From positions 3,286,001 to 3,350,000 of the forward strand of contig NZ_JAGTWY010000001.1 of NCBI RefSeq assembly GCF_023657445.1: a stretch of DNA of 64,000 bases. Reading direction: 5' to 3'. Positions 46,357-57,284 of this stretch are shown one piece after another. How positions within the stretch are numbered: position 1 is the stretch's first letter; every line of letters begins with the position of its first letter. The translations under genes and the position numbers were made by a program. This DNA comes from Marinobacter sediminum (GTDB lineage Bacteria > Pseudomonadota > Gammaproteobacteria > Pseudomonadales > Oleiphilaceae). The notes beneath the pieces are model-generated. The model saw only the letters and a list, made by a program, of their open reading frames with translations. It ran no database searches and was not told the origin of the DNA.

Positions 46357-47943
46357 ATGCCCAAGAGAGATGGTGCTCTGTCAGATACGGTTGTTCGGCG
46401 AAATCTCTGTACAACCGTTTTACTGGTATTGATGACAGCACTTGTTGGCTGCGCTTTGCCGCCCTTGGCGGAACGTCCCGAAAGTGAAGCGGTAACGCCC
46501 CGGCAAACGGTGGATACGCGGTTGGGTCGTGCGATTGCTCCCAGCGTCGGAGAACATCCGGACCTGAGTGGCATCATCATGCTCAACAATCCCTACGATG
46601 CCTTTGCGGCCCGGGCCCTGCTGGCAGAAGCCGCCGATACGTCCCTGGATATCCAGTACTATATCTGGCGTTACGATATTACCGGGAAAATACTGTTTCA
46701 TACCCTTTATCGGGCGGCGGAACGAGGTGTCCGGGTTCGTCTGTTACTCGATGATAATGGCATCTCAGGACTCGATGAACCGCTGGCTGCACTGGATAGC
46801 CATACCGGTATCGAAGTTCGTCTGTTTAACCCGTTCGCAATACGAAGTCCCAAACTGCTTGGCTATCTCACTGATTTTTCGCGCCTGAACCATCGCATGC
46901 ATAACAAATCATTTACGGCGGATAACCAGGCCACCATCGTCGGCGGACGCAATATCGCCGACGAGTATTTTGGTGCCGGCCATGGTGCCCTGTTTGCTGA
47001 CCTTGATGTGCTTGCGATCGGACCGGTGGTGGCCGATGTTTCGAGGGATTTCGACCGGTACTGGTCCAGTGCCCTGGCCTATCCGGTCTGGCAGCTTTTA
47101 CCTGAGGCAGATGAAGCTGACCTGGCGCAACTGGTGGAAGAGGTCAGCCAGCTCGACGACCACTCTGCCGCCAGCCGGTATGTCCGTGCAGTGCGGCGCT
47201 CGCAATTTCTGCAGCGATTGCTGGATCAGGAGTTAGCGTTCAGCTGGGACCCGGTAACGATGGTGAGTGATGATCCGGCCAAGGCGCAGGGCAAAGGTGT
47301 GGCAGACGGATTGCTGAGCCGGCAACTTTCCCTCGCTCTGGGGCAACCTGAAAAATCCGTGACTCTGGTATCGCCCTATTTTATTCCCACCGACTCCGGC
47401 CTCGATCTGTTCCGGAAGCTAGAACAGGCAGGCGTTGAGGTTCGTGTGCTGACCAATTCCCTCGAAGCCAATGACGTGGCGCTGGTCCATGCTGGCTATG
47501 CAAAATACCGAAAGCCGCTTTTGAAAGCTGGTGTCGAGCTGTTTGAAATGCGCAAACTGGCAGGTGAGGACTCAGTTGAGGAGGACCTGCAGTCCGGCCT
47601 TACCGGGAGCTCCTCATCAAGTCTTCATGCCAAAACGTTTGTGGTCGATGGCAAAACCCTGTTTGTCGGGTCGTTTAATTTTGATCCCCGCTCCACCCAT
47701 ATCAACACCGAGCTCGGATTTATCATTGAGAGCCGGAGACTGGCCACTGTTATGGAAACCCGGTTCGATGAAGAGGTGCCATTGGCCGCCTATGAACTCG
47801 TGCTGGACGAGGATGGAGGTTTGCAGTGGATCGAGCGGAACGGCGATCAGATCATCCGGTACGATCATGATCCCGGCACTGGGCCCTTGAAGCGTATGTT
47901 GCTCTTTCTGTATTCGTTGTTGCCGATAGAGTCGCTATTGTAG
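46357..47943 (+). CDS. Phospholipase-D-superfamily lipoprotein (cardiolipin synthase-like)
   Basis: The 528-residue product has an N-terminal membrane segment and the lipobox ALVGC, so it is a lipoprotein or membrane-anchored. It has two HKD motifs of the PLD superfamily, HNKSFTADNQATIVGGRN (about 181-198) and HAKTFVVDGKTLFVGSFN (about 425-442), both with His, Lys and Asp kept. It resembles the putative cardiolipin-synthase-like group that could form phosphatidyl-glycerolipids or cleave phosphodiesters in the envelope. The start is ATG 46357 without a strong ribosome site. It is followed after 52 bp by the FAD-dependent enzyme. Confidence 0.88.
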   Translation: MPKRDGALSDTVVRRNLCTTVLLVLMTALVGCALPPLAERPESEAVTPRQTVDTRLGRAIAPSVGEHPDLSGIIMLNNPYDAFAARALLAEAADTSLDIQYYIWRYDITGKILFHTLYRAAERGVRVRLLLDDNGISGLDEPLAALDSHTGIEVRLFNPFAIRSPKLLGYLTDFSRLNHRMHNKSFTADNQATIVGGRNIADEYFGAGHGALFADLDVLAIGPVVADVSRDFDRYWSSALAYPVWQLLPEADEADLAQLVEEVSQLDDHSAASRYVRAVRRSQFLQRLLDQELAFSWDPVTMVSDDPAKAQGKGVADGLLSRQLSLALGQPEKSVTLVSPYFIPTDSGLDLFRKLEQAGVEVRVLTNSLEANDVALVHAGYAKYRKPLLKAGVELFEMRKLAGEDSVEEDLQSGLTGSSSSSLHAKTFVVDGKTLFVGSFNFDPRSTHINTELGFIIESRRLATVMETRFDEEVPLAAYELVLDEDGGLQWIERNGDQIIRYDHDPGTGPLKRMLLFLYSLLPIESLL

Positions 47944-47995
47944 TGCGAGCTTAGTCTAGACTCACTAGATCGTTCTGCATCAAGGAACCAGTGCC

Positions 47996-49576
47996 GTGCC
48001 AACGAGAAGCTTCTGGGGTTGGGGATACGAAGAAAACGCTTATCAAAGCAGCGAGATTCAACAGCTCCAGCGATTGCTGTCCATGCAGTTTGGGGCCACT
48101 GAGGCAAGTCCACAGGCGATCCCTGATCTCGCCGATCTCAATTTGCCCGACTCCCGACTGTCGCCACCGGATTCACTGGCCGGGCTTCTGTCCAGTGATC
48201 GCCATGACCGGGCTAATCATACCTATGGCAAATCCTTTCGGGACATCGTCCGCGGCCTGAACGGAGACTTCCGCTGTGCGCCGGATCTGATTGCCCGCCC
48301 TGGTAACGAACAGGAACTTGTGGACGTGCTCAGTTTTGCCAGTGACGCCGGCGCGGCCGTGATTCCCTACGGTGGGGGGTCGAGCGTGGTCGGTGGTACC
48401 GAGCATCGCTATGACCGGGACTGGCCGGGCACCATCACCGTCGACATGGAGCGTTTCAACCGCATTACCGAGATTGATCGAACTTCCCGGGCTGCGTTTA
48501 TTGAGGGAGGCATCTATGGGCCTGCGTTGGAGAATCAGTTACGTAACCAGGGGCTGACGCTGCGCCACTATCCCCAGTCTTTTGAATTCTCGACGTTGGG
48601 CGGTTGGATTGCGACCCGTTCAGGAGGGCATTTTGCCACGCTTTATACGCATATTGATGACCTGGTGGAATCGGCAAGGGTGGTCACTCCCAGCGGCACT
48701 CTGGAAAGTCGAAGACTGCCGGGTTCCGGCGCCGGCCCCTCGCCGGACCGGTTGTTTCTGGGTTCCGAAGGCACGCTCGGGTTCATCACCGGCGCCTGGA
48801 TGCGGTTGCAGGACAGGCCGGTTTACAAGGCATCCCGAACGGTTCATTTCCGGTCCTTTCTGAAGGGCGCGGAGGCCGTCAGACAGTTGTCCCAGTCCGG
48901 TCTTTACCCCACCAATTGCCGTTTGATCGATGCCATGGAAGCCATGATTAACGGTATCGGAAGTGGCGGTAAACACATGCTCATCATCGGGTTTGAATCG
49001 GCTGACCACCCGGTGGACGCCGCCATGACACGGGCCATGGAGATTGTTACCGGCTGCGGTGGTGAGCCTCAGCCGGAGACACCTCGGGCTTCAGACTCGG
49101 CGCAGGCTGGCGAATGGCGACAGCAGTTCATCCGGGCGCCTTACATGCGGGATGCGCTGATTCGGCTGGGTATGGTGGCGGAAACCTTCGAAACCGCCAT
49201 TACCTGGAATCAGTTTGAGGCCTTTCATGCCGGTGTTATGGAGACGGTTAATCGTGTGGTCAAGGAAACCTGTGGCAAGGCCGTTGTCACCTGCCGTTTT
49301 ACCCATGTGTATCCTGACGGCCCCGCACCCTACTACACGGTGATTGCTCCGGGGCGTCCAGGCGATCAGGTCTGCCAGTGGGATGCCATCAAGGCGGCGG
49401 TCATGGAAACTCTGATCAACCTTGGCGGTACCATCACCCATCACCATGCCGTCGGTAGGGATCATCGACCGGGATACGACCGGCAACGACCGGACCTGTT
49501 TGCGCAGGTGCTGCGTTCGACCAAGAAGACGCTGGATCCGCAGGGCATGCTGAATCCGGGGGTTTTGATTGACTAG
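47996..49576 (+). CDS. FAD-dependent oxidoreductase, alkyl-DHAP-synthase-like
   Basis: The 526-residue product has a PCMH-type FAD-binding domain ([20 protein letters not shown] and [15 protein letters not shown], about 94-140) and a C-terminal FAD-oxidase domain. The N-terminal WGWGYEENA and the His-rich [16 protein letters not shown] near the C-terminus are marks of the alkyldihydroxyacetonephosphate synthase (AGPS) branch. Eukaryotic AGPS makes the ether bond of plasmalogens; bacterial relatives are mostly of unknown substrate. The start is GTG at 47996, with AAGGA 9 bases upstream. A tRNA gene follows in the opposite orientation. Confidence 0.85.
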   Translation: MPTRSFWGWGYEENAYQSSEIQQLQRLLSMQFGATEASPQAIPDLADLNLPDSRLSPPDSLAGLLSSDRHDRANHTYGKSFRDIVRGLNGDFRCAPDLIARPGNEQELVDVLSFASDAGAAVIPYGGGSSVVGGTEHRYDRDWPGTITVDMERFNRITEIDRTSRAAFIEGGIYGPALENQLRNQGLTLRHYPQSFEFSTLGGWIATRSGGHFATLYTHIDDLVESARVVTPSGTLESRRLPGSGAGPSPDRLFLGSEGTLGFITGAWMRLQDRPVYKASRTVHFRSFLKGAEAVRQLSQSGLYPTNCRLIDAMEAMINGIGSGGKHMLIIGFESADHPVDAAMTRAMEIVTGCGGEPQPETPRASDSAQAGEWRQQFIRAPYMRDALIRLGMVAETFETAITWNQFEAFHAGVMETVNRVVKETCGKAVVTCRFTHVYPDGPAPYYTVIAPGRPGDQVCQWDAIKAAVMETLINLGGTITHHHAVGRDHRPGYDRQRPDLFAQVLRSTKKTLDPQGMLNPGVLID

Positions 49577-49599
49577 GAAAAAAACAGAATGCGGGAAAG

Positions 49600-49676
<77 letters not shown>

Positions 49677-49689
49677 ATCAACGGCCGGT

Positions 49690-49695
49690 ATTATA
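49690..49695 (-). promoter_or_regulatory. -10 element of the tRNA-Pro promoter
   Basis: TATAAT occurs on the minus strand 13 bp upstream of the tRNA 5' end, the right distance for transcription starting just before it. The -35 position reads CTGGTA or TGGTAA and is weak. Confidence 0.55.
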
Positions 49696-49711
49696 CGGAT
49701 TCGACTTGGTT

Positions 49712-50269
49712 TTACCAGCCCTCTGCCGCTAAAAGCGCATCGGTGAATTTGCCGAGATTGTCGTAGATCGTTACCTGAGCACCGGGAATGGGCCTGGCGT
49801 CGAGATGGCGTTCGGTATCCTCCCCGTTGCCGGTTCGCACCAGCACTGGTTGGCAGCCTGCGGCGAAGCCGGCTTCCAGGTCCTTGCGGCTGTCCCCGAC
49901 CATAATGGCGCCCTTCAGGGCGTCAAGGTGGAAGTGATCACGGATCTGCGTGAGCAGGCCGGTCAGGGGCTTGCGACAGTCGCACTGGTCATTCGGATGA
50001 TGGGGGCAGTAGGCGATGAAATCGATGCAGCCACCTTCTGCCTCTACCAGCTGTTCCAGCTTGTCGTGCATGGCATCGAGCTCATCGGTGTCATAGTAAC
50101 CCCGGGCGATTCCCGACTGGTTCGTTGCGATGGCAATACGGTGACCGGCATTGCATAGCCGGGCCACCGCCTCGATGCTGCCGGGAATGGGGTGCCATTC
50201 ATCGGCGGAGCAGATGTAGTTACCATCGTACTCGTTGATGACCCCGTCCCGGTCGAGGATGATCAGCAT
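49712..50269 (-). CDS. gmhB: D-glycero-beta-D-manno-heptose 1,7-bisphosphate 7-phosphatase
   Basis: GmhB removes the C7 phosphate in the synthesis of ADP-heptose for the LPS inner core. The 185-residue product has the HAD motifs DRDGVIN (7-13), TNQSGI and [10 protein letters not shown], and the zinc-binding Cys cluster [14 protein letters not shown] that marks the GmhB class. It follows glyS on the same strand after 31 bp and precedes the tRNA-Pro gene. Confidence 0.95.
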   Translation of the reverse strand: MLIILDRDGVINEYDGNYICSADEWHPIPGSIEAVARLCNAGHRIAIATNQSGIARGYYDTDELDAMHDKLEQLVEAEGGCIDFIAYCPHHPNDQCDCRKPLTGLLTQIRDHFHLDALKGAIMVGDSRKDLEAGFAAGCQPVLVRTGNGEDTERHLDARPIPGAQVTIYDNLGKFTDALLAAEGW

Positions 50270-50300
50270 TGCGCTCTGGTTCCTCCTGCCTCTTTCCGCT

Positions 50301-52382
50301 TCAGCCTGTCGTCGGCAGCAGGGAAATGTCCGCTACCCGCAGGAACAGATTGCGCAGCCGGTTCAGCAGTGCGAGACGATTGTTCCGGATGGCGTCATCT
50401 TCGGCCATCACCATGACCTCATCGAAGAAGTTGTCCACCGGTTCCCGCAAGCTGGCCAGGGAGCGAAGTGCACTGGCGTAGTCGCCTGCTTCGAACAGCG
50501 GCAACACCTTGTCGGCCTGCTGGTTTACCTGCTCTGCCAGGGCGTGCTCGGCAGCATCCTGCAGCAGGCTGCTGTCTACTGTCTCACCAATGCTGTCGCC
50601 GCCCTGTTTGGTCAGGATGTTGGACACCCGCTTGTTGGCACCGGCCAACGCCTGGGCCTCGGGAAGCTGGCGGAAGGCTTCCACGGCCTTCACGCGGCGG
50701 TCAAAGTCCAGTGGGCGGGTCGGACGCCGGGCGTGCACAGCGAGATAAACCTCGGCGCCAATGCCCAGCTCGTCGTAATGGGCACGGAAGCGCTCGAGCA
50801 TGTAATCCACCACGGTCGAAGCGGTGTTGTTCTCGGTCAGCACTGTGAAGTTCTCTTCTGCCCACTCACAGCATGTCTGCAGATCCAGCGGCAGCTCGCG
50901 TTCAATGATGATGCGCAGCACCCCCAGGGACGCACGACGCAGGGCGAACGGATCACGGGTACCCGACGGAGGCTGGTTAATGCCGAACAGACCCACCAGG
51001 GAATCCAGGCGATCGGCGATGGCGATGGCACAGCCGGTCAGCGTGGTGGGCAGATCGTCGCCGGCAAACCGGGGCATGTATTGCTCGTTCAGGGCCTTGG
51101 CGACGTCTTCAGCTTCGCCGTCGTTGGTGGCGTAATACTGGCCCATGATGCCCTGAAGATCGGTGAATTCCAGCACCATCTCAGTGACCAGGTCGGTCTT
51201 GGCGAGCATGGCGGCGCGCTCCGCCAGTGTTGGATCGCTGCCCATGGCATCGGCGATCTTGCTGGCCAGGGCGGCCACACGTACGGATTTGTCGTAGATG
51301 CTGCCCAGCTTCTCCTGGAACACGATCGGCTTGAGCTGGTCGATACGATCTTCCAGGCGGGTCTTGCGGTCGGTTTCGTAGAAGAAGGCGGCGTCCGCCA
51401 GACGTGGCCGGATTACTTTCTCATTACCTGAGATGACCTGTGACGGATCCTTGCTCTCGATGTTGGCCACGGTAATGAACAGGGGCAGCATCTCGCCATT
51501 CGCGGCGACCACGTGGAAGTATTTCTGGTGTTCCTTCATGGAAGAAATCAGCGCTTCAGCCGGCACGGCCAGGAAACGTTCTTCAAAGCGGCCCATCAGT
51601 GGCACCGGCCATTCGTTCAGGGCGGTGACTTCGTCCAGCAGATCTTCGTCGATCACCGCCTTGCCGCCGGCTTCGCTCTCGGCCAGCTCAGCCACGCCGG
51701 CACGAATCAGTTCCCGGCGCTCGGCGAAGTCAGCAATGACATAGCCTTCCTGCTTGAGCACAATTTCGTAATCGCCGGGTGTGGGAACAATCAATGCCTT
51801 CGGGCAATGGAAGCGATGGCCGCGGGTCTTGTTGCCAGGGGTCAGACCCATGATTGGCGATTCGATCACCTTGTTGCCAAACAGCAGGATCACCCAGTGC
51901 ACCGGGCGGACGAACTCGGTCCGGTGTGCTCCCCAGCGCATACGCTTGGGAATAGGCAGCGCCGCCAGGGACTGCTCCACCAGTTCCGGCATCAACTCAA
52001 CCGTGGGTTTGCCCTTTTCGACGGTGCGGTACACCACCCAGGCGCCCTTGTCGGTTTCCAGGGTGTCGAGCTGATCGAGGGTGATGCCCAGTGAGGTAGC
52101 GAAACCGGTCAGTGCGCGGGTCGGGTTGCCGGCGTTATCAAAGGCAGCTTTTACTGCCGGACCACGCTTTTCAACCGGCTTGTCAGGCTGCGCGTCGGCC
52201 AGATCACGCACACGAAGCGCCAGGCGACGTGGTGCGGCAAAGGCTTCCACTTTACCGAATTCGATACCGGCGTCCTCCAGGCCCTTGGTGATACCCTGGG
52301 TAAACGCATTTGACAGTGTCTTGAGTGCTTTTGGAGGCAGCTCTTCAGTGCCCAGTTCGACCAGAAAATCCTGTGTTGCCAT
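50301..52382 (-). CDS. glyS: Glycine--tRNA ligase beta subunit
   Basis: The beta subunit of the bacterial alpha2-beta2 glycyl-tRNA synthetase carries the anticodon-binding part. The 693-residue product begins with the typical FLVELGTEELPPKAL, has the HD-like central part, and ends with the helical C-terminal block. It follows glyQ after 2 bp. Confidence 0.97.
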   Translation of the reverse strand: MATQDFLVELGTEELPPKALKTLSNAFTQGITKGLEDAGIEFGKVEAFAAPRRLALRVRDLADAQPDKPVEKRGPAVKAAFDNAGNPTRALTGFATSLGITLDQLDTLETDKGAWVVYRTVEKGKPTVELMPELVEQSLAALPIPKRMRWGAHRTEFVRPVHWVILLFGNKVIESPIMGLTPGNKTRGHRFHCPKALIVPTPGDYEIVLKQEGYVIADFAERRELIRAGVAELAESEAGGKAVIDEDLLDEVTALNEWPVPLMGRFEERFLAVPAEALISSMKEHQKYFHVVAANGEMLPLFITVANIESKDPSQVISGNEKVIRPRLADAAFFYETDRKTRLEDRIDQLKPIVFQEKLGSIYDKSVRVAALASKIADAMGSDPTLAERAAMLAKTDLVTEMVLEFTDLQGIMGQYYATNDGEAEDVAKALNEQYMPRFAGDDLPTTLTGCAIAIADRLDSLVGLFGINQPPSGTRDPFALRRASLGVLRIIIERELPLDLQTCCEWAEENFTVLTENNTASTVVDYMLERFRAHYDELGIGAEVYLAVHARRPTRPLDFDRRVKAVEAFRQLPEAQALAGANKRVSNILTKQGGDSIGETVDSSLLQDAAEHALAEQVNQQADKVLPLFEAGDYASALRSLASLREPVDNFFDEVMVMAEDDAIRNNRLALLNRLRNLFLRVADISLLPTTG

Positions 52383-52384
52383 GG

Positions 52385-53410
52385 TTATGCGTTCCCCTGT
52401 TCCTGCTGTGCCTTCTTCGCTTTTTTAGCTTTCTTGCCGTTGGCCTTGTCTTCGGCTGCGTCTGCCGCTGCCAGGACTTCCTTGCGCAGGGCCTCTGGTG
52501 CGAGCGGGAAGCCAAGCTTGCGGCGGCTGTCGAAGTAAGCCTGGGCGACCGCCCGGGCCAGGGTACGTACGCGCAGGATAAAACGCTGGCGCTCGGTCAC
52601 TGAAATGGCGTGGCGGGCGTCCAGCAGGTTAAAGGTATGGGAGGCCTTGAGGACCTGCTCATAGGCCGGCAGGGCCAGGCCGGCTTCGATCAGTCGTGCA
52701 CTCTCGCGCTCGTGGACATCGAAGCTGTGGAACATGAACTCGGTATCCGCGTGCTCGAAGTTGTAGGTGGACATCTCCACTTCCTGCTGGTGGAAAACGT
52801 CGCCGTATGTCACGACACCATCCGGGCCTTCGGTCCAAACCAGGTCGTAAACACTGTCCACACCCTGAAGGTACATGGCGATTCGCTCGAGCCCGTAGGT
52901 GAGCTCGCCGGTTACCGGATAGCACTCAATACCGCCGACCTGCTGGAAGTAGGTAAACTGGGTCACTTCCATGCCGTTCAGCCAGATTTCCCAGCCCAGG
53001 CCCCAGGCACCAAGGGTCGGTGATTCCCAGTTGTCTTCCACGAACCGGATGTCGTGCACTAACGGATCCAGCCCAAGGGCTTTCAGGGAATCCAGGTAGA
53101 GTTCCTGAATATTGTCCGGTGACGGCTTCAGAACCACCTGGAACTGATAGTAATGCTGCAGGCGGTTGGGATTTTCGCCGTAGCGTCCGTCTGTTGGGCG
53201 GCGACTCGGCTGAACATACGCGGCATTCCAGGTTTCTGGTCCGATGGCTCGTAAGAAAGTGGCCGGATGAAAGGTACCGGCGCCCACTTCCATGTCCAGT
53301 GGCTGAAGTACCACGCAGCCGTGCTGCGCCCAGAAATTCTGCAGGGCCAGAATCAAGCCCTGAAAGGTCTTGATATCCGGAGTTGTGCTGTTTGTTGCCT
53401 TGTCTGTCAC
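52385..53410 (-). CDS. glyQ: Glycine--tRNA ligase alpha subunit
   Basis: The alpha subunit contains the catalytic core that makes glycyl-adenylate. The 341-residue product has [20 protein letters not shown] at the N-terminus, the core [18 protein letters not shown], and [18 protein letters not shown]. The C-terminal 30 residues form a Lys/Ala-rich tail beyond the usual end, so the chain is slightly long. The start is GTG at 53410 and a TATAAT lies about 70 bp upstream. Confidence 0.97.
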   Translation of the reverse strand: MTDKATNSTTPDIKTFQGLILALQNFWAQHGCVVLQPLDMEVGAGTFHPATFLRAIGPETWNAAYVQPSRRPTDGRYGENPNRLQHYYQFQVVLKPSPDNIQELYLDSLKALGLDPLVHDIRFVEDNWESPTLGAWGLGWEIWLNGMEVTQFTYFQQVGGIECYPVTGELTYGLERIAMYLQGVDSVYDLVWTEGPDGVVTYGDVFHQQEVEMSTYNFEHADTEFMFHSFDVHERESARLIEAGLALPAYEQVLKASHTFNLLDARHAISVTERQRFILRVRTLARAVAQAYFDSRRKLGFPLAPEALRKEVLAAADAAEDKANGKKAKKAKKAQQEQGNA

Positions 53411-53480
53411 GACGTCTGCCTACTGATCAGTCTGTGTGGGGCGCTCCGATATTCCCTCGGGGCACTCTGGAAAAAGGCGC

Positions 53481-53510
53481 ATTATACGCTTGCCAAAGCG
53501 GTATTTCTAA
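53481..53510 (-). promoter_or_regulatory. Probable glyQ promoter
   Basis: On the minus strand TATAAT (53481-53486) lies 70 bp before the glyQ start, with TTAGAA 18 bases farther upstream as a weak -35. No other gene on this strand is nearby that it could serve. Confidence 0.5.
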
Positions 53511-53536
53511 GTGGTCTTCAGAACCTTGTTTTTGAA

Positions 53537-54940
53537 CTAGAAGAAGGTGAGACCTACCTGGAACAGTTTTTCCACATCCCGTATTTTCGTTTTGTCCACA
53601 AGGAACAGGATAACGTGGTCATCGGGCTGGATCCGGAGGTGATCGTGGGCGATCAGGACTTCATTGTGCCGGACGATTGCGCCGATAGTGGCTCCCTCCG
53701 GCAGGTTGATTTCATCCAGCCGTTTGCCGACCACCTTGGAGGAGCGGTGATCGCCATGGGCGATGGCTTCAATGGCCTCTGCCGCACCCCGGCGCAGAGA
53801 GTGAACGTTCACAACGTCCCCTCTGCGAACATGGGTCAGGAGGCTGCCGATGGTGGTTTGCTGGGGTGAAATGGCCACATCAATGTCGCCGCCCTGAATC
53901 AGGTCCACGTAATCCGGGTTGTTGATCAGAGTAAGAACTTTGCGGGCACCGAGTCGCTTGGCCAGCAATGAGGCCATGATGTTGGCTTCATCATCGTTGG
54001 TAACTGCACAGAAAACATCGGTATTCTCTATGTTTTCTTCCAGCAGGATGTCTTTGTTGGCGGCATTGCCCTCAAGAACCACGGTCTTGCGCAGGTTCTC
54101 AGAAAGCATTACGCAGCGTTCGTGGTCCCGCTCCAACAGCTTGACCTGATAGCGGTTTTCAAGGGTGTGGGCCAGCCGCTGACCGATGTTGCCACCACCA
54201 CAGATGAAAATGCGCTTGTAGTTCTTTACGAGTGGTTGCAGCTCGCTCATCACTGACCGGATATGGTCGGATGCAGCAATGAAGAACACCTCGTCGCCAT
54301 CCTCGATGACCGTGTCACCCTGGGGCATGATCGCCCGGTCTTTCCGGAAGATAGCCGCCACACGGGTATCAATGCGGGGCATATGGGCGCGTAGATAAGA
54401 CAACTCATGACCAACCAGAGGTCCGCCCTTCATGGCTCGAATTGCGACCAGGCGGGTCAGGCCTTTCGAGAATTCGAGAACCTGCAGGGCGCCCGGGTTT
54501 TCGATCAGACGGGTAATATGTTTGGTAACCAGGTGTTCCGGACTGATCAGAACGTCGATGGGAAAACCGCGCAGGCTGTCCAGCTCTTTGTTCTGGTCTT
54601 TCAGGTAGAACAGACCCGGTTTCGCCAGGTAGGCATTGGCGCGCACACGACAGATCGTTGTCGGCGTTTTATAAAGCAGCTTGGTGACCTGGCAGGCCAC
54701 CATGTTGGTCTCGTCACTGCTGGTGACTGCAATCAACATGTCCGCATCTTCGGCCCCGGCTTGCCGAAGTGCCGTCGGATAAGACGCCTTGCCCTGGACC
54801 GTGCGGATGTCGAGCCGGTCCTGCAATTCACGCAGCCGGGACCCGTCACTGTCTATAATAGTGATGTCGTTGGCTTCATTGGCCAGGTTTTCGGCCAGTG
54901 TGCCACCCACCTGGCCGGCACCAAGGATCAGGATCTTCAT
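53537..54940 (-). CDS. trkA: Trk potassium uptake system peripheral protein TrkA
   Basis: TrkA is the cytoplasmic nucleotide-binding regulator of the TrkH/TrkG potassium channels. The 467-residue product is built as two RCK repeats. The first starts [20 protein letters not shown] with an Asp (DSDGSR) for the ribose; the second is [18 protein letters not shown] near residue 235. The start overlaps the rsmB stop by 4 bp. The trkA-rsmB-fmt-def linkage is conserved in Pseudomonas and Escherichia relatives. Confidence 0.97.
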   Translation of the reverse strand: MKILILGAGQVGGTLAENLANEANDITIIDSDGSRLRELQDRLDIRTVQGKASYPTALRQAGAEDADMLIAVTSSDETNMVACQVTKLLYKTPTTICRVRANAYLAKPGLFYLKDQNKELDSLRGFPIDVLISPEHLVTKHITRLIENPGALQVLEFSKGLTRLVAIRAMKGGPLVGHELSYLRAHMPRIDTRVAAIFRKDRAIMPQGDTVIEDGDEVFFIAASDHIRSVMSELQPLVKNYKRIFICGGGNIGQRLAHTLENRYQVKLLERDHERCVMLSENLRKTVVLEGNAANKDILLEENIENTDVFCAVTNDDEANIMASLLAKRLGARKVLTLINNPDYVDLIQGGDIDVAISPQQTTIGSLLTHVRRGDVVNVHSLRRGAAEAIEAIAHGDHRSSKVVGKRLDEINLPEGATIGAIVRHNEVLIAHDHLRIQPDDHVILFLVDKTKIRDVEKLFQVGLTFF

Positions 54941-56238
54941 GATTCGGGTTTCTCCAGTACGGCGTAGAAAAAGCCGTCATGGCTGTTCGGATCGGGGAGA
55001 AGTTGTCGCCCCGCGCCCATATCCCTTCCCCACTGAACCTCGGGTTCAACGAGGATGGCGTTGTCCTGCTGTTTTCGGAAACGTTGGATTATACGATGGT
55101 TTTCCTGGGGGAACACCGAGCAGGTCGCATACACCAGGCGTCCGCCGGGCTTGAGGATAGACCACATTGTGTTCAAAAGGCCAAGCTGAATAGCGGCCAG
55201 CGGAACAATGTCAGATTCCCGGCGCAACAGCTTGATGTCCGGATGACGTCGGATAACGCCACTGGCACTGCAGGGAACATCCAGCAGAATGCGGTCAAAC
55301 GCCTGGCCGTCCCACCACTGATCAGTATCGCCGGCGTCGGCCTGTTTCAGGGTTGCCTGCAGGTCCAGCCTGTCCAGGTTTTCCTGAACTCGCGGCAGCC
55401 TGTCGGCGGATTCATCAATGGCTACCACCTCGTCCAGTTCATCACAGGCTTCGAGAATCGCGCAGGTTTTTCCACCGGGAGCGGCGCAGGCATCCAGCAC
55501 CCGCTGACCGGGGGCCAGATCCAGCAAGGTTGTGCACAGTTGCGCGGCTTCATCCTGAACACTGACAGCACCATCGGCAAACCAGGGCAGCAGGTCTACG
55601 GGGACAGGATGGGCGAGCTGGATGCCATGAGGCGCGAACCGGGTTTGTGTGGCTTCGATACCGGCTTCCTGCAAAAGGCCCAGATAACTGTCCCGGCTGA
55701 AGCGGAGCGAATTGACCCGAAGCGTCATCGGCGCCTGGGCATTGTTACCCTCGAGGATCTCCTGCCAGTTTTGGGGCCAGTTATGGCGGAGCTTCTCCAC
55801 CATCCAGACCGGATGACTGAAACGGGCAGCATCGTCTTTGGGCTCTGGAGCGCCTTCTCGTTCTGCGGCCCGCAGAACGCCGTTCACCAGACCCGTTAGA
55901 TGGGACCTGTCGATGGCGCGGCAGGCTTCAACAGATTCGTTCAATATCGCGTAGGTAGCATGCTGGCTGAAGCGTAACTGAAACAGCGCCACCAGCATCA
56001 GGTGATGGACGATGCGGTCCGGCTTTCGCAGAGGCTTCTTGAGCCTGGCCTGCAGTTCGCTATCGAGACGGTGAAACCATCGGCAGGTTCCATAGCAAAG
56101 CGCTTGCAGAATGGGCCGTTCATTCGGTGCAAGCTGATTCAATGCAGGGGGCAGGCATTGGGACAGGGACTGGCCGTTTTCCACGGCCAGCAGAACGCCG
56201 GCGGCGACGGCGCGTATGGGCTGGTTGTGGTCGCCCAT
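54937..56238 (-). CDS. rsmB: 16S rRNA (cytosine-967-C5)-methyltransferase RsmB
   Basis: RsmB (Sun, Fmu) methylates C967 of 16S rRNA with S-adenosylmethionine. The 433-residue product has an N-terminal NusB-like domain (about 1-145), then the SAM motif [15 protein letters not shown] and the catalytic Cys motifs [14 protein letters not shown] and [12 protein letters not shown]. It overlaps trkA by 4 bp and is 1 bp from fmt. Confidence 0.96.
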   Translation of the reverse strand: MGDHNQPIRAVAAGVLLAVENGQSLSQCLPPALNQLAPNERPILQALCYGTCRWFHRLDSELQARLKKPLRKPDRIVHHLMLVALFQLRFSQHATYAILNESVEACRAIDRSHLTGLVNGVLRAAEREGAPEPKDDAARFSHPVWMVEKLRHNWPQNWQEILEGNNAQAPMTLRVNSLRFSRDSYLGLLQEAGIEATQTRFAPHGIQLAHPVPVDLLPWFADGAVSVQDEAAQLCTTLLDLAPGQRVLDACAAPGGKTCAILEACDELDEVVAIDESADRLPRVQENLDRLDLQATLKQADAGDTDQWWDGQAFDRILLDVPCSASGVIRRHPDIKLLRRESDIVPLAAIQLGLLNTMWSILKPGGRLVYATCSVFPQENHRIIQRFRKQQDNAILVEPEVQWGRDMGAGRQLLPDPNSHDGFFYAVLEKPES

Positions 56239-56239
56239 G

Positions 56240-57175
56240 TCAGTTCAGCTCCTGTCCGGGCATCAACAGCTCTTTGCCACCGTTGATCAGGTCATTCACG
56301 CTCTGGGCCCGTGCACCCGGAAGTTGCAGGCGTGTGATGCGCAGAGTGCCGGCGCCACAGGCAACGTCGATGCCTTCCCGTTCCCGCCGTATCACGGTGC
56401 CGGGCGGCTTACGACTGTCGTCGGCCAGGGCTTTTGCTTCATGAATGCGGACACGCTGTTGCTCGAGATCTGTGTAGGTGCCGGGCCAGGGGTTAAAGGC
56501 CCGAATCAGGCGTTCAATGGCGAGGGCGTCCTGTGACCAGTCAATATGCCCTTCTTCCTTGGACAGTTTACGGGCATAGCATGCCAGTTCGTCATTCTGT
56601 GTTTCGCCACGCAACTCGCCCTTTTCCAGCAATTTGAGGGCATCGACAATGGCCTTGCCGCCGAAATCGGCGAGGCGGTCATGGAGGCTGCCGCCGGTAT
56701 CGTCTTCATCAATCGCTGTGAGTGTTTTCAACAGCATAGCGCCGGTATCGAGGCCTTCATCCATTTGCATAATGGTAATGCCGGTTTCGTCATCACCGGC
56801 AGCAATGGCGCGCTGGATCGGCGCAGCGCCCCGCCAGCGTGGCAGCAGTGAGGCATGAATGTTGAGGCAGCCGTGGACAGGAATGCTCAGGACCGCCTTC
56901 GGCAGGATCAAGCCGTAGGCGGCGACGATCATAACGTCCGGCTCCAGGTCCGCCAGTTCCCGCTGAGCCTCGTCCGTTTTCAGGCTCTCCGGCTGGAACA
57001 CCGGGATACTTGCCTCCAGGGCCACCTGTTTGACCGGGCTGGGCATCAGTTTTCGGCCGCGACCGGCTGGCCGGTCCGGCTGGGAGTAGACCCCAACAAC
57101 CGTGTGGTGGGTGCCGAGCAGGGCTTTCAGGGCGGTGGCGGCAAAATCCGGGGTGCCGGCAAAAACGAGTCGCAC
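56240..57175 (-). CDS. fmt: Methionyl-tRNA formyltransferase
   Basis: Fmt formylates the initiator Met-tRNA with 10-formyl-tetrahydrofolate. The 311-residue product has the N-terminal LVFAGTPDFAATALKALL, the catalytic NIHASLLPRWRGAAPIQRAI, and the C-terminal domain that contacts the tRNA. The start is GTG at 57175. A hairpin at 57205-57231 separates it from def. Confidence 0.97.
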   Translation of the reverse strand: MRLVFAGTPDFAATALKALLGTHHTVVGVYSQPDRPAGRGRKLMPSPVKQVALEASIPVFQPESLKTDEAQRELADLEPDVMIVAAYGLILPKAVLSIPVHGCLNIHASLLPRWRGAAPIQRAIAAGDDETGITIMQMDEGLDTGAMLLKTLTAIDEDDTGGSLHDRLADFGGKAIVDALKLLEKGELRGETQNDELACYARKLSKEEGHIDWSQDALAIERLIRAFNPWPGTYTDLEQQRVRIHEAKALADDSRKPPGTVIRREREGIDVACGAGTLRITRLQLPGARAQSVNDLINGGKELLMPGQELN

Positions 57176-57204
57176 AGTTTTGAAGTCTCTGTTCCGTTGA
57201 ATAC

Positions 57205-57231
57205 GAAAAGACCGGGTTATATAACCCGGTC
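57205..57231 (-). terminator. Terminator-like hairpin between def and fmt
   Basis: GACCGGGTTAT/ATAACCCGGTC (57210-57231) is a perfect 22-bp palindrome followed on the minus strand by TTTT. It may attenuate transcription from def into fmt, or form a small operator. Confidence 0.6.
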
Positions 57232-57284
57232 CGAATCCTGTTCACTTATTCTGACGGTTCCGTCGTTTCTTTCGTGGTTACCGG

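Noticed and set aside
47953..47962. Palindrome AGTCTAGACT between the PLD gene and the FAD-enzyme gene
   Set aside because: A 10-bp palindrome of this kind is expected by chance in 64 kb and has no promoter context.
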